Of a stretch of DNA of 64,000 bases, positions 18,320 to 27,181 are shown in pieces. Source of the DNA: Phenylobacterium soli (GTDB lineage Bacteria > Pseudomonadota > Alphaproteobacteria > Caulobacterales > Caulobacteraceae); NCBI RefSeq assembly GCF_003254475.1, contig NZ_QFYQ01000001.1:3190001-3254000 (forward strand), written 5' to 3'. Numbering within the stretch: position 1 is the stretch's first letter; every line of letters begins with the position of its first letter. The notes under the pieces are model-generated. The model searched no databases and was not told the origin of the DNA. It was given only the letters and a program-made list of their open reading frames with translations. A program made the position numbers and the translations under genes.

Positions 18320-18556
18320 TCAGTCGCAGGGCTCGGTCTCGCCACTCGCCACGTCGACGCGAAAACACTGGCGCTCGCCCGTTTCGCAGTCCTCGACCAT
18401 CAGGGCGACCTCGCCGTCCTCATCGGCGACCGGGTGGGCGTCCACGAACTCGAGCGCGGCGGCCTCGAAACTCGCCGCCTGAAGCTGGCGTCCCCTCGAG
18501 GGCGCATCCTCGACGCCATGGACGGAAAAGCGGCGCAGGGTGGCGTTTGGAGCCAT
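18320..18556 (-). CDS. Small hypothetical protein
   Basis: 78 residues starting MAPNATLRRFSVHGVED. The middle FEAAALEFVDAH and the ending VEDCETGERQCFRVD suggest a small alpha/beta protein with a conserved cysteine pair; similar short proteins are common in Caulobacterales, but I cannot name the family. A GGAGGA-type site (AAAGGAGGACTCC) precedes the ATG. It is convergent with the efflux gene. Function unknown. Confidence 0.65.
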   Translation of the reverse strand: MAPNATLRRFSVHGVEDAPSRGRQLQAASFEAAALEFVDAHPVADEDGEVALMVEDCETGERQCFRVDVASGETEPCD

Positions 18557-18876
18557 GGAGTCCTCCTTTTGGGGACAACGCCTCACCCGAGCGATGGATT
18601 CAAAGGAACGCTCGCGCCGCTCATGGCTTCTCTACTGTTGAGCTTGCCGATGGAACTACAAACCGGACCTTTGAAACCCCTCGTTGGAAGTCGGGCGACC
18701 CCCAACGTCAAGTGGCTTCAAAAGGGGTTGTCTTATCTTTCATGCGTCGGTAGCGAAATGATCGTCGGCTGATCTGGATTCCGGGTCGGCGACATGTGTG
18801 GTGTCTCGGGATCGAACGACCATGGTCGATCGGGGCGACGCCCACTACGGGGGCCGTTTTCCCGGGTGTGAATTGG
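18557..18876. other. 320-bp stretch without a recognised gene
   Basis: No coding region with convincing composition was seen between the small minus-strand gene and the next small plus-strand gene. GC content falls noticeably here, so promoters for both flanking genes are likely inside, but I cannot assign a clear -35/-10 pair. Confidence 0.4.
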
Positions 18877-19110
18877 ATGAACGACGAGACGAATTCAGAA
18901 GCGCAGAGCGAGGCCGAGGGCTTCGAAACGGGTGAACTCGGGGCCGAGGAGACAGCGAACTCGTCCCACGTCGAGAACCAGGCCGAGGCCGACCGGGCCG
19001 CCGAGGGCCTGCGCGAACAGATCGCCGCCCTGCGCCAGCAAGTGCGCGATGCGCAGGAGACGCTGCGGGACCATCAGCGCAAGCGCGAGATCCGCAACCC
19101 CAAGCGCTAA
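18877..19110 (+). CDS. Small acidic coiled-coil hypothetical protein
   Basis: 77 residues from MNDETNSEAQSEAEGFE. The N-terminal half is strongly acidic; residues 40-72 (LREQIAALRQQVRDAQETLRDHQRKRE) form a clear heptad-type coiled coil. There is no membrane segment or signal. The gene overlaps the convergent small gene by 4 bp. An upstream extension to 18796 is open but lacks a ribosome-binding site. Function unknown. Confidence 0.5.
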   Translation: MNDETNSEAQSEAEGFETGELGAEETANSSHVENQAEADRAAEGLREQIAALRQQVRDAQETLRDHQRKREIRNPKR

Positions 19111-19373
19111 CCCTGCCGGCGCGGAAGCGCCGCTTCGGGAAGCTCGTCCGCCTCGCCCGCAAACTCGGGGCCGATATCGATCTGGTGATCCGCCTGGGCG
19201 GCGAGCCGCGTCCAGAGCGCGGCCAGTTCGAGATGGGAGGCGCGCGCCTCGGGCGCAGATACGCGCTGAGCCATACGCAGGTGCATGTCGGCGAGTTCGC
19301 GGTAGCGATCGGCGCGCTCCGCAGGAGTCCTCCCCGACAGATCCCCACCCTTCGAATGTTGGGTTTCCGACAT
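19107..19373 (-). CDS. Small helical hypothetical protein
   Basis: 88 residues. The central part (ADRYRELADMHLRMAQRV and ASHLELAALWTRLAAQAD) is an amphipathic two-helix region of a kind seen in many short uncharacterised alphaproteobacterial proteins. No signal peptide or metal motif. It converges on the coiled-coil gene. Function unknown. Confidence 0.5.
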   Translation of the reverse strand: MSETQHSKGGDLSGRTPAERADRYRELADMHLRMAQRVSAPEARASHLELAALWTRLAAQADHQIDIGPEFAGEADELPEAALPRRQG

Positions 19374-19390
19374 AGGGGCACAAACGCCGT

Positions 19391-19429
19391 CCGCGGCATC
19401 GGGTTGCCGACGCCGCGGGATTTTTTTTC
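19391..19429 (+). terminator. Strong intrinsic terminator, plus strand
   Basis: CCGCGGC (19391-19397) pairs with GCCGCGG (19412-19418), with an inner TCGG/CCGA stem, and is followed by a run of eight Ts. It would stop transcripts from the small plus-strand gene before the RTX genes encoded on the other strand. Confidence 0.85.
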
Positions 19430-19442
19430 AGGCGCCGCCGGA

Positions 19443-22400
19443 TCAGCGGAAGATCCAGTCCCCGGCGGTCACGCTCGATGGGCCGACGTGATCGAGGGTC
19501 GTGACCAGGGTTCCCCACTGGTCCGCCGTGCCCTTTCCGTCGCGATCGAAGTAGAGCCAGGTGTCGCCCTGTCCGTCCGACAGCAGCTTGATGTAGCCGT
19601 CGGCGATGGGGTCCGAGCCGGCGTAGCCGACCTTGGCGAGCATCCCGGAGACGTCGATCTTGTCGGTCCCGTGGGTGAAGTCGGTGACGTGACCCGCCTG
19701 CCAGGGAACAGCCTGGAAGGCGAAGTGGTCCGCGGCGCCAGCCCCGGTCATGGTGTCCGGGCCCGTGCCGGCGATCAGGGTGTCGTTCCCCGCGCCGCCC
19801 ACGAGGTTCGAGCCGCCGGCTTGACCCTGGAGGGTGACCCCGCCGGATGGGGGCGGCGGCGGCGGCGGCGGCGGCGGCGAAGGCGGCGGCGGGCTCGTCG
19901 CGCCGCCCGCGGTGAGCTGCGACCAGGTGAGGCCCGCGACCGGCACCCCCTGCAGATCGATGATGTAGTCCGGCCACTGGTGCGCCGTGCCGGTCCCGTC
20001 GGGATCGAACAGCACCTCGGTCCCGCCGTGCCCGTCGTCGAGCAGCCAGATCACCTTGTCGGCCACCGGATCGGAGCCCGTATAGCCCGCGTCGTGGAAC
20101 AGGCCCGAGACGTCGAGGCGGTCGGTCCCGACCACGAAGTCGGTGACGTGGCTCGGCGCCCAGGGCTCGTGGGCGAAGACGAAGGCGTCGGCCCCACCGC
20201 CGCCGGTGAGCTGGTCGCCGCCCTGGCTGGCGTTGAGGGTGTCGTCGCCGGCGCCGCCCGTGAGGGTGTCGGGCGCGCGCGTCGCCGTGATCACCTGGCC
20301 GCTGCCGCTCGGGGGCGGAGGCGGAGGTGGCGGAGGCGGTGGGGGCGGCGGAGGCGGCGGTGAAGGCGGCGGCGGGCTGGCGCTCGCCCCGCCCGTGAGC
20401 TGGGCGTAGGTCAGGCCCGCGACCGGCACGTGCTGCAGGTCGATGACGTAGTCCGGCCACTGGTGGGCCGTGCCGGTCCCGTCCGGATCGAACAGGACCT
20501 CGGTCCCGCCCTGCCCGTCGTCCATCAGCCAGACGTACTTGTCGGCGACCGGATCGGAGCCCGTGTAGCCCGTATCGCGCAACATCCCCGAGATGTCGAG
20601 CCGGTCGGTCCCCACCACAAAGTCGGTGACGTGGCTCGGCGCCCAGGGCTCGTGGGCGAAGACGAAGGCGTCGGCCCCGCCCCCGCCGGTGAGCTGATCG
20701 CCGCCCCGGCTGGCGTTGAGCGTGTCGTTGCCAGCCCCGCCGGTGAGGGTGTCCGGCGCCGTGGCGGCGGTGATCACCTGCCCGCCGCTGCTCGGCGGCG
20801 GCGGAGGAGGCGGTGGTGGCGGCGGCGGTGGCGGTGGCGGCGGCGGGGGAGGAGGACTGGGCGGCGGCGGGGGCGAGGCCGTGCCGGTGTGGTCGTTGAA
20901 CGGGTCGGCCCACACGTCATAGAGCTGCGAGTGCTGGCCCGAACCGTCGGTCCAGCTGACCACCACATCGCCCTGGGCGTCGATGCCGGCGACGTCGCCC
21001 TGCACCACCACCTTGGAACCGAAGTAGCCGTAGCCGTCGTAGCCGCGGGCGTCGATCTCGGCGCCGTTGTGCCAGGAGACCGCGAAGCCGCCGTGGGCGG
21101 TGGCCGCCTCGGTGATCGGGCCGCTGGCGGCGCCGAGCTGCTGCTTGGTCTGGCTCATGTCCGAGGTCTTCACGACGTCGGCCCAGGCGTTCTGAACGCC
21201 GCTGTCGCTCTGCACCCAGGTCAGCACGGCGTTGCCGTCGGAAAGGAAGGCGCCCTTCATCTGCAGCCCGGCGATCGTGCCGGTCGCCACGGCGGTGTTG
21301 GACGAATAGGTCGTCCCGTCCTTGTACGACGCGAAGACCGCCCCGCCTTGGTCCCAGATCAGCAGGGCCTTGGTCCCGGCCGCGTCGAGTTCGGCCTGCG
21401 AGGCGTGCTGAGGATCGGACGAGATCTGCACCACGTGGCGCGTCGTCACCGCGGTCCCGTCATCGGCGAAGGTCTGCACGCCGAGCGTCGGCTGGCCGGC
21501 GACGACGCCGCCGTTGACCTTCAGCGTGCCGCCGGGCGCGAGGGGCGTCAGGTGCTCCACCGTGCTCGAGCCGTCCGGCAGGGCGTAGGCCCGGATGTAG
21601 TCGATCTGCATCTGGGCGGGGAACTTGGCCGGATCGGGCGTGCCGCCGAACCCGCCGATCGCCATGTTGGCGATCAGGTACATCGGGTTGGTCCAGGTGG
21701 AGGGCGTCGGGGCCTGATAGACCGCCTGGTCGTCGTAGTAGAAGGTCACCGTGCCCGGCGTCCACATCATGCCGTAGGTGTGGAAGCCGGTGAGGTCGCC
21801 GGTCTTGAGCACATTGGAGAAGGCGGCGGCCTGGCCGGATCCGCCATAGCCGCGGACGAAGTCGATGTTCGACTGCCGGGCGATGTTCTCGGTGATGTCG
21901 GCTTCGATGCCCGAGTAATTCGGGTCGGGCGCCATCCAGAAGGCGGGCCAGGTCCCCGTCGCCGTGGTCGGCAGGGCCATGCGGATCTCGAAGAAGCCGT
22001 ACTTCTGCTCGAAGATGCCGCGCGTATCGAGAAGACCCGAGGAGTAGCTGCCGCCATAGGCGTACTGCTGCAGGTCCTGCGGGATCGGCTGGGCGGTGAT
22101 CGTCAGGGCGCCGCCGGAAACGCTGAACGGGTTGAGCCCCAGGGGGTGGTCGGACGTGCCCTGGAAATCGGCGCTGGTGTACATCTGCAGCTCGCCGTTG
22201 CCGAGCAGGCTGTAGTTGTTCGGATTGTGCGGATCGAAGCCGAAGGTCGCCTGCCAGAGCCCGGCTCCCTTCGAGAAGTCGTAGAGCTGCAGGCTGTTGA
22301 AGTCGTCGTTGAAGGTCTGGGGCCCCAGCTTCGAGCGGTCGAGCGGCAGCAGGAACTGGCCGGCGGTGAACGACGAGGCCGTCACATTGCGGAAGGTCAG

Positions 22401-22979
22401 GGTCTCGGTCGGGTCGAGCTTCAGCACCAGGTCCTGGCCCTGCTGGGTCATGGCCGCCTGGACGTCGGCGTACGACTTGAAGGCCGTGCCGATCAGCTGG
22501 ATCTGGTCCTGAGCGTTCCAGCCATAGATGACGTCGTTGCCCTCGCCCGCCTTGACCATGAAGGTGTTGGCGCCGGCGCCGCCCACCAGCACGTCGTTGC
22601 CGGGCCCGCCGTAGATGGTCTCCGCGTCGTTGCCGACGACGATCAGGTTGTCGAGGCTGTTGCCCACCGCATAGTTGAAGGCCCCGGACGAGGTCAGGTT
22701 CTGGACGTTCGCCGGCAGGGTGAAGGAGTTGTAGGCGACGATCGTCTTGATGCCGGACAGGCCGTTGTCGACCCGCACGATGTCGCTCGGGTCCTTCACG
22801 TAGAAGATGTTGTCGCCGTTCGAGCCGATCAGCAGGTCGCCGGTGCCGCCGTTGGAATCGACAGACGACGGGCCGGTGGGCGCGGTCAGGGTCTCGTTGC
22901 CGGCAGAGGTGCCGTAGACATTGCTGGTGGGCGATGCGCTCTCGGGCATCACCTGGCCGAGGTAGTTGAGATAGGGCAC
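19443..22979 (-). CDS. Giant RTX protein with GH16 glycoside hydrolase domain (copy 1)
   Basis: 1178 residues, GTG start behind GGAGGC. Layout: residues 20-215 hemolysin-type Ca-binding repeats (GGPGNDVLVGGAGANTF), 220-470 GH16 jelly-roll with catalytic EADITE at 359-364 following WPAFWMAPDP, 480-715 beta-rich segment, then three RTX modules (GGAGNDTLNA...GADAFVFAHEPWAP...TDRLDISG) joined by runs of up to about 23 prolines. There is no Sec signal; C-terminal RTX repeats indicate type I secretion, the repeats folding on calcium outside the cell. GH16 enzymes cut beta-1,3/1,4-glucans or galactans such as laminarin, agar or carrageenan; the exact polysaccharide is not readable. A paralogue lies immediately upstream. 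Confidence 0.92.
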   Translation of the reverse strand: MPYLNYLGQVMPESASPTSNVYGTSAGNETLTAPTGPSSVDSNGGTGDLLIGSNGDNIFYVKDPSDIVRVDNGLSGIKTIVAYNSFTLPANVQNLTSSGAFNYAVGNSLDNLIVVGNDAETIYGGPGNDVLVGGAGANTFMVKAGEGNDVIYGWNAQDQIQLIGTAFKSYADVQAAMTQQGQDLVLKLDPTETLTFRNVTASSFTAGQFLLPLDRSKLGPQTFNDDFNSLQLYDFSKGAGLWQATFGFDPHNPNNYSLLGNGELQMYTSADFQGTSDHPLGLNPFSVSGGALTITAQPIPQDLQQYAYGGSYSSGLLDTRGIFEQKYGFFEIRMALPTTATGTWPAFWMAPDPNYSGIEADITENIARQSNIDFVRGYGGSGQAAAFSNVLKTGDLTGFHTYGMMWTPGTVTFYYDDQAVYQAPTPSTWTNPMYLIANMAIGGFGGTPDPAKFPAQMQIDYIRAYALPDGSSTVEHLTPLAPGGTLKVNGGVVAGQPTLGVQTFADDGTAVTTRHVVQISSDPQHASQAELDAAGTKALLIWDQGGAVFASYKDGTTYSSNTAVATGTIAGLQMKGAFLSDGNAVLTWVQSDSGVQNAWADVVKTSDMSQTKQQLGAASGPITEAATAHGGFAVSWHNGAEIDARGYDGYGYFGSKVVVQGDVAGIDAQGDVVVSWTDGSGQHSQLYDVWADPFNDHTGTASPPPPPSPPPPPPPPPPPPPPPPPPPPPSSGGQVITAATAPDTLTGGAGNDTLNASRGGDQLTGGGGADAFVFAHEPWAPSHVTDFVVGTDRLDISGMLRDTGYTGSDPVADKYVWLMDDGQGGTEVLFDPDGTGTAHQWPDYVIDLQHVPVAGLTYAQLTGGASASPPPPSPPPPPPPPPPPPPPPPPSGSGQVITATRAPDTLTGGAGDDTLNASQGGDQLTGGGGADAFVFAHEPWAPSHVTDFVVGTDRLDVSGLFHDAGYTGSDPVADKVIWLLDDGHGGTEVLFDPDGTGTAHQWPDYIIDLQGVPVAGLTWSQLTAGGATSPPPPSPPPPPPPPPPSGGVTLQGQAGGSNLVGGAGNDTLIAGTGPDTMTGAGAADHFAFQAVPWQAGHVTDFTHGTDKIDVSGMLAKVGYAGSDPIADGYIKLLSDGQGDTWLYFDRDGKGTADQWGTLVTTLDHVGPSSVTAGDWIFR
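19843..20890. repeat. Polyproline linkers and repeated RTX modules, copy 1
   Basis: Three G-rich plus-strand tracts (about 19847-19895, 20309-20372 and 20790-20880), encoding polyproline on the minus strand, separate RTX modules that are nearly identical to each other and to those at 23630-24630. They are prone to slippage and assembly error. Confidence 0.8.
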
Positions 22980-23070
22980 GATCGGAAGCCTCCAAAGACG
23001 GGAAGCACAACTGTCGGGCCACGGCTCCGGTTCGCCGGATTTCGGCCAACCTGCGCAATTTTTTCCGTTG

Positions 23071-23092
23071 CGATCTCAGGGGTTTGAGATCG
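23071..23092. promoter_or_regulatory. Inverted repeat between the two RTX genes
   Basis: CGATCTCA and TGAGATCG (8-bp arms, 6-bp centre) lie about 90 bp upstream of RTX/GH16 copy 1. No U-tract follows on either strand in the useful orientation, so an operator is more likely than a terminator. Confidence 0.4.
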
Positions 23093-23225
23093 CCCACACG
23101 GCCAAGCTCGCGGGGCGATGACAACCGATCGAGCGCTGCCGTTGTTCCCGCGGTGAACGGGAATATTTGGCGGCTGCCGAAGGTCCCCGCCGCTCGGCTC
23201 TCGGCCGAACGGCGAGGGTTCGCGA

Positions 23226-26200
23226 CTACCGGATGATCCAGTCCCCAGCGGTGAGGCTCGCGGGATCGACGTGGTCGAGGGTCGTCAGATGCGTCCCCCA
23301 CGGGTCGCCGCTGCCGGGCCCGTCGCTGTCGAAGTAGACCCAGCTGCCGCCCTGCCCGTCGGCGATCAGCTTGATGTAGCCGTCCGCGATCGGATCCGAG
23401 CCGGCGTAGCCCACCTTGGCGAGCAGGCCGGAGACGTCGATCTTGTCGGTCCCGTGGGTGAAGTCGGTGATGTGGCCGGCCTGCCAGGGGACAGCCTGGA
23501 AGGTGAAGTGGTCGGCGCCGCCGGCTCCCGTCATGGTGTCCGGACCCGTGCCGCCGATCAGGGTGTCATTCCCCGCCCCGCCGGTGAGGTTGGAGCCGCC
23601 GGCCTGGCCTTGGAGGGTGACCCCGCCGGACGGCGGCGGCGGTGGAGGCGGAGGCGGCGGGCTGATCCCGGCTGCGGTGAGCTGGGACCAGGTGAGGCCG
23701 GAGACCGGCACGCCCTGCAGGTCGATGACGTAGTCCGGCCACTGCTGCGCCGTGCCCGTCCCGTCGCGGTCGAACAGGATCTCGGTCCCGCCGTGCCCGT
23801 CGTCCAGAAGCCAGATCACCTTGTCGGCCACCGGATCGGCGCCCGTGTAGCCGGCGTCGCGGAACAGGCCCGAGACGTCGAGTCGGTCTGTTCCGACCAC
23901 GAAGTCGGTGACGTGGGTCGGCGCCCAGGGCTCGTGTGCGAAGACGAAGGCGTCGGCCCCGGCCCCGCCGGTGAGCTGGTCGCCGCCCTGGCTGGCGTTG
24001 AGCGTGTCGTCGCCGGCGCCGCCGGTCAGGGTGTCGGGCGCGCTGGAGGCCGTGATCACCTGACCGCCGCTCGGCGGTGGGGATGGAGGCGGCGGGGGTG
24101 GAGGCGGCGGGGGTGGAGGCGGCGGGGGCGGAGGCGGTGGCGGCGGGCTGACGCTGGAGCCCGCAAGCTGCGACCAGGTCAGGCCCGAGACCGGCGTGTG
24201 CTGCAGGTCGATGATGTAGTCGGGCCACTGCTGGGCCGCGCCGGTCCCGTCGCGGTCGAACAGCACTTCGGTCCCGCCCTGGCCGTCGTCGAGCAACCAG
24301 ATGACCTTGTCGGCCACGGGGTCGGCGCCCGTGTAGCCGGCGTCGCGGAAGAGGCCCGAGAGGTCGAGTCGGTCGGTCCCGACCACGAAATCCGTGACGT
24401 GGGTCGGCGCCCACGGCTCGTGGGCGAAGACGAAGGCGTCAGCCCCCGCCCCGCCGGTCAGCTGGTCACCGCCCTGGCTGGCGTTGAGGGTGTCGTCGCC
24501 GGCCCCGCCGGTCAGGGTGTCCGGCGCCGTGGCCGCGGTGATGACCTGACCGCCCGTCGGCGGAGGTGGCGGCGGAGGTGGCGGCGGAGGAGGTGGGGGC
24601 GGTGGCGGTGGCGGCGGGGGTGGCGGCGAGTTCGGCGCGGTGTCGGTGATGACGCCGGTGGCGCTGGCCTGGGCGCCGAAGCCCGTGCCGATCGGGTTGT
24701 AGAGGGTGATGGTGAACTGCTCGTCCGTCTCGGTCAGGGCGTCGCCGGCGATCGGCACCGTCAAGGTCTCGGACCCGGCGTTGATATCGAAGGTGATCAC
24801 CCCGCTCGGCAGCACGCCGCCGGGGAAGTCGGCGGCGCTGACCGGATGGTCGCCGCTGGGCGTGACCTTCCAGGCGACGGTCGCCTTCTGCCAGAGGTCC
24901 CCGGCCCGGTTGACGGTGAAGGTCATGGCGCCGACGCCAGATCCTGGCTCGGCCTGGGTGACGCTGGGCGCGGAGAAGGAGACCGCGCCGACGGTGTTCA
25001 GATAGGCGTTGAACAGGCTGTAGAGCTGCTGGCCCGAGCCGGCGGCGGCGATCACCTCGTTGTTGGCGGTGACCCCGCTGACGTCGCCGGTCAGGGTGGT
25101 CGTGGCGCCGTACCAGCCGTGGCCGTCATAGGCGAAGCTGTCATAGCTGCGGCCCAGGTGGGCGCCGGACGGATCCTGCCAACTGGCCGTGAAGTCACCA
25201 TAGGCGGTCGCCACGAAATGGACGTCGCCGGTGGCGGCCCCGAGCTCGTTGCGGCTCAGGGTGTGGGTGGCCGGATCGAACACCAGGGCCCAGGCCGACT
25301 GGCCGTGGACGCCCGATCCCCAATAGCCCAGCACCACCTTGCCGTCGGTGAGGAAGGTCCCGGCCCCCATCAGGGGCGAGGTGTCGCCGGCCATCAGGCC
25401 GGTCGGCTGGTCCAGCACCTTGCCGTTGGAGACGGCGCCGAACACCGCGCCGGAATCCTGCCAGACGACGAAGGCCTTGCCGTCCGGAAGCTGGCTGGCG
25501 TCGGGCCGGGCGTTGAAGATCAGGATCGGCGCCGCGGTGACCGGCTGGCCGGTGTCCTGGAAGACCGCGGGCGTCGCGGCGACGCCGGAGGTCGGGCCGC
25601 CGTCGGCGCGCAGGGTGCCGAGCGGCTCCTCGAACTGGCCGGTGGTCACCTGGCTGGAGCCGTCGGCCAGGGCGTAGGCGCGCACATAGTCGACGTGCAT
25701 GTCGGCCGGGAACTGGGTGGGGTCGGGCGTTCCGCCCCAGCCGCCCACGGCCATGTTGAGGATCAGGGCCATCGGCCCTGTCCAGCTGGCGGGCGTCGGA
25801 CCCTGCAGGACGGCGGTGTCGTCGTAGTAGAAGGTGACCGTCTGGGGCGTCCAGAGCAGCCCGTAGGTGTGATAGCCGGACGGGTCGATCTTGATGCCGT
25901 TGTCGAAGACGCTTTCGCTGCCGCCGTAGGCGCGGCGGTAGTCGACGTTGGGGGTCGAGCCGAGCGCCTCCATGATGTCGGCCTCGCCCTGGCCGTTCAT
26001 CGGATAGGGCGCCATCCAGAAGGCCGGCCAGGCCCCGCTCGCGGTGGGCAGCTCGGCGCGCATCTCGAAGTAGCCGTACTTCTGGGCGAAGGCGCCGAAG
26101 GTGTTCAGCATGCCCGAGGAATAGGAGGCGCCCCACACCTGCGGCGCGAGCTCGCTCGGCAGCTGTTCGGCGCGGATGGTCAGGGTTCCATCGGAGACCG

Positions 26201-27062
26201 AAAAGGGGTTCAGCCCGAGGTCGTGGTCGGCGAGGCCCTGGAACCCGGCGTGGGCGTAGACCTCGCTCTCGCCGTTCTGCAGCAGGGTGTAGGTGCCGGA
26301 GGCCTTGAGGTTGCCGCCGAAGTCGGTGCGCCACAGGCCGGTGTTCTTCGAGGGGTCGTAAAGCTTGAGCGTGTCGAACTCGTCGTCGAAGGTGAGCGCC
26401 CCCACCTTCGCGCGGTCGAGCGGCAGCAGGAACTGCTTGTCGGCGAAGGACGCCGGGGTGGTGTTGCGGACCGTGAGGGTCTCGGCGGGCGAGAGCTGGA
26501 TGACGGTGTCGGGGCCGACCTGCTTCATCGCCCCGCGGATCTGGGCGGCGGTGGTGAAGCCGTAGTCGACCAGCTTGAGCTGGTCGTACTGGTCCCAGTT
26601 GTAGATGACGTCGTTGCCCTCCCCGGCCCGTACGAGGAAGGTGTTCTGGGCCGCGCCGCCCACCAGCACGTCGTTGCCGGCGCCGCCGTAGAGCCACTGG
26701 TTCTGGTCGTCGCCGACGATGATCAGGTTATCGAGGCTGTTGCCGTAGGCGTAGTCGTAGCTGCCGTAGACCTTCAGGTTCTCGACGTTGTCGGCGAGCT
26801 TGATCGGCATCCAGCCGATCTCGGTGTCGATGCCGGCGTTGGGCTGCTCGACGACGATGTCCTTGGGGTCGGTGATCCAGAAGGTGGTATCGCCCGAGGC
26901 GCCGATCAGCTTGTCGCCGCCGCCGGCCCCGGCCACCGAGGAATTCACCTCCGGAGCCTGCAGGGTCTCGTTGCCGGCCGAGGTCCCGAGGATATTGTTC
27001 TTGCCGTTGTCCTCGGGCGCGGTCTCCGGCATCGGCTGACCGAGGTAGTTCAGGTATGACAT
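23226..27062 (-). CDS. Giant RTX protein with GH16 and Calx-beta domains (copy 2)
   Basis: 1278 residues, sharing start (MSYLNYLGQ), layout and C-terminus with copy 1: N-terminal RTX block, GH16 domain with EADIME at 360-365, three RTX modules and long polyproline linkers. It differs by an inserted Calx-beta-like segment around residues 700-810 (GAMTFTVNRAG...GSETLTVPIAGDALTETDEQFTITLYNP), a Ca-binding beta-sandwich common in secreted adhesins and glycosidases. It is probably exported by an unlinked type I system. The two genes are head-to-tail, a tandem duplication followed by divergence of the catalytic parts and homogenisation of the modules. Confidence 0.92.
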   Translation of the reverse strand: MSYLNYLGQPMPETAPEDNGKNNILGTSAGNETLQAPEVNSSVAGAGGGDKLIGASGDTTFWITDPKDIVVEQPNAGIDTEIGWMPIKLADNVENLKVYGSYDYAYGNSLDNLIIVGDDQNQWLYGGAGNDVLVGGAAQNTFLVRAGEGNDVIYNWDQYDQLKLVDYGFTTAAQIRGAMKQVGPDTVIQLSPAETLTVRNTTPASFADKQFLLPLDRAKVGALTFDDEFDTLKLYDPSKNTGLWRTDFGGNLKASGTYTLLQNGESEVYAHAGFQGLADHDLGLNPFSVSDGTLTIRAEQLPSELAPQVWGASYSSGMLNTFGAFAQKYGYFEMRAELPTASGAWPAFWMAPYPMNGQGEADIMEALGSTPNVDYRRAYGGSESVFDNGIKIDPSGYHTYGLLWTPQTVTFYYDDTAVLQGPTPASWTGPMALILNMAVGGWGGTPDPTQFPADMHVDYVRAYALADGSSQVTTGQFEEPLGTLRADGGPTSGVAATPAVFQDTGQPVTAAPILIFNARPDASQLPDGKAFVVWQDSGAVFGAVSNGKVLDQPTGLMAGDTSPLMGAGTFLTDGKVVLGYWGSGVHGQSAWALVFDPATHTLSRNELGAATGDVHFVATAYGDFTASWQDPSGAHLGRSYDSFAYDGHGWYGATTTLTGDVSGVTANNEVIAAAGSGQQLYSLFNAYLNTVGAVSFSAPSVTQAEPGSGVGAMTFTVNRAGDLWQKATVAWKVTPSGDHPVSAADFPGGVLPSGVITFDINAGSETLTVPIAGDALTETDEQFTITLYNPIGTGFGAQASATGVITDTAPNSPPPPPPPPPPPPPPPPPPPPPPPTGGQVITAATAPDTLTGGAGDDTLNASQGGDQLTGGAGADAFVFAHEPWAPTHVTDFVVGTDRLDLSGLFRDAGYTGADPVADKVIWLLDDGQGGTEVLFDRDGTGAAQQWPDYIIDLQHTPVSGLTWSQLAGSSVSPPPPPPPPPPPPPPPPPPPPPSPPPSGGQVITASSAPDTLTGGAGDDTLNASQGGDQLTGGAGADAFVFAHEPWAPTHVTDFVVGTDRLDVSGLFRDAGYTGADPVADKVIWLLDDGHGGTEILFDRDGTGTAQQWPDYVIDLQGVPVSGLTWSQLTAAGISPPPPPPPPPPSGGVTLQGQAGGSNLTGGAGNDTLIGGTGPDTMTGAGGADHFTFQAVPWQAGHITDFTHGTDKIDVSGLLAKVGYAGSDPIADGYIKLIADGQGGSWVYFDSDGPGSGDPWGTHLTTLDHVDPASLTAGDWIIR
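23630..24634. repeat. Polyproline linkers and repeated RTX modules, copy 2
   Basis: Three proline-coding tracts (about 23630-23660, 24066-24147 and 24555-24630) and two internal RTX modules repeat the arrangement of copy 1. Long stretches such as the TDRLD...PVADKVIWLLDDG region are shared between modules, indicating recent duplication or gene conversion. Confidence 0.8.
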
Positions 27063-27181
27063 AGGTTAGGCTCCCAGCGCGCGCGGGGGCTCAACCCAAA
27101 AGCGGCGCCAGGGTTGCCCCGGCGCCGGCTTGGCCATTCAAAACATTAGCGTGATCGGGGCTTTAGGCCCCGAAAGCCGGC

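Noticed and set aside
19847..24630. CRISPR-like or satellite repeat
   Set aside because: The repeats are in-frame protein modules and proline linkers of two paralogous genes, with no spacer structure.
19443..27062. Long plus-strand frames opposite the RTX/GH16 genes
   Set aside because: They are antisense shadows; polyglycine stretches are the complement of polyproline codons, and no start sites or domains are seen.
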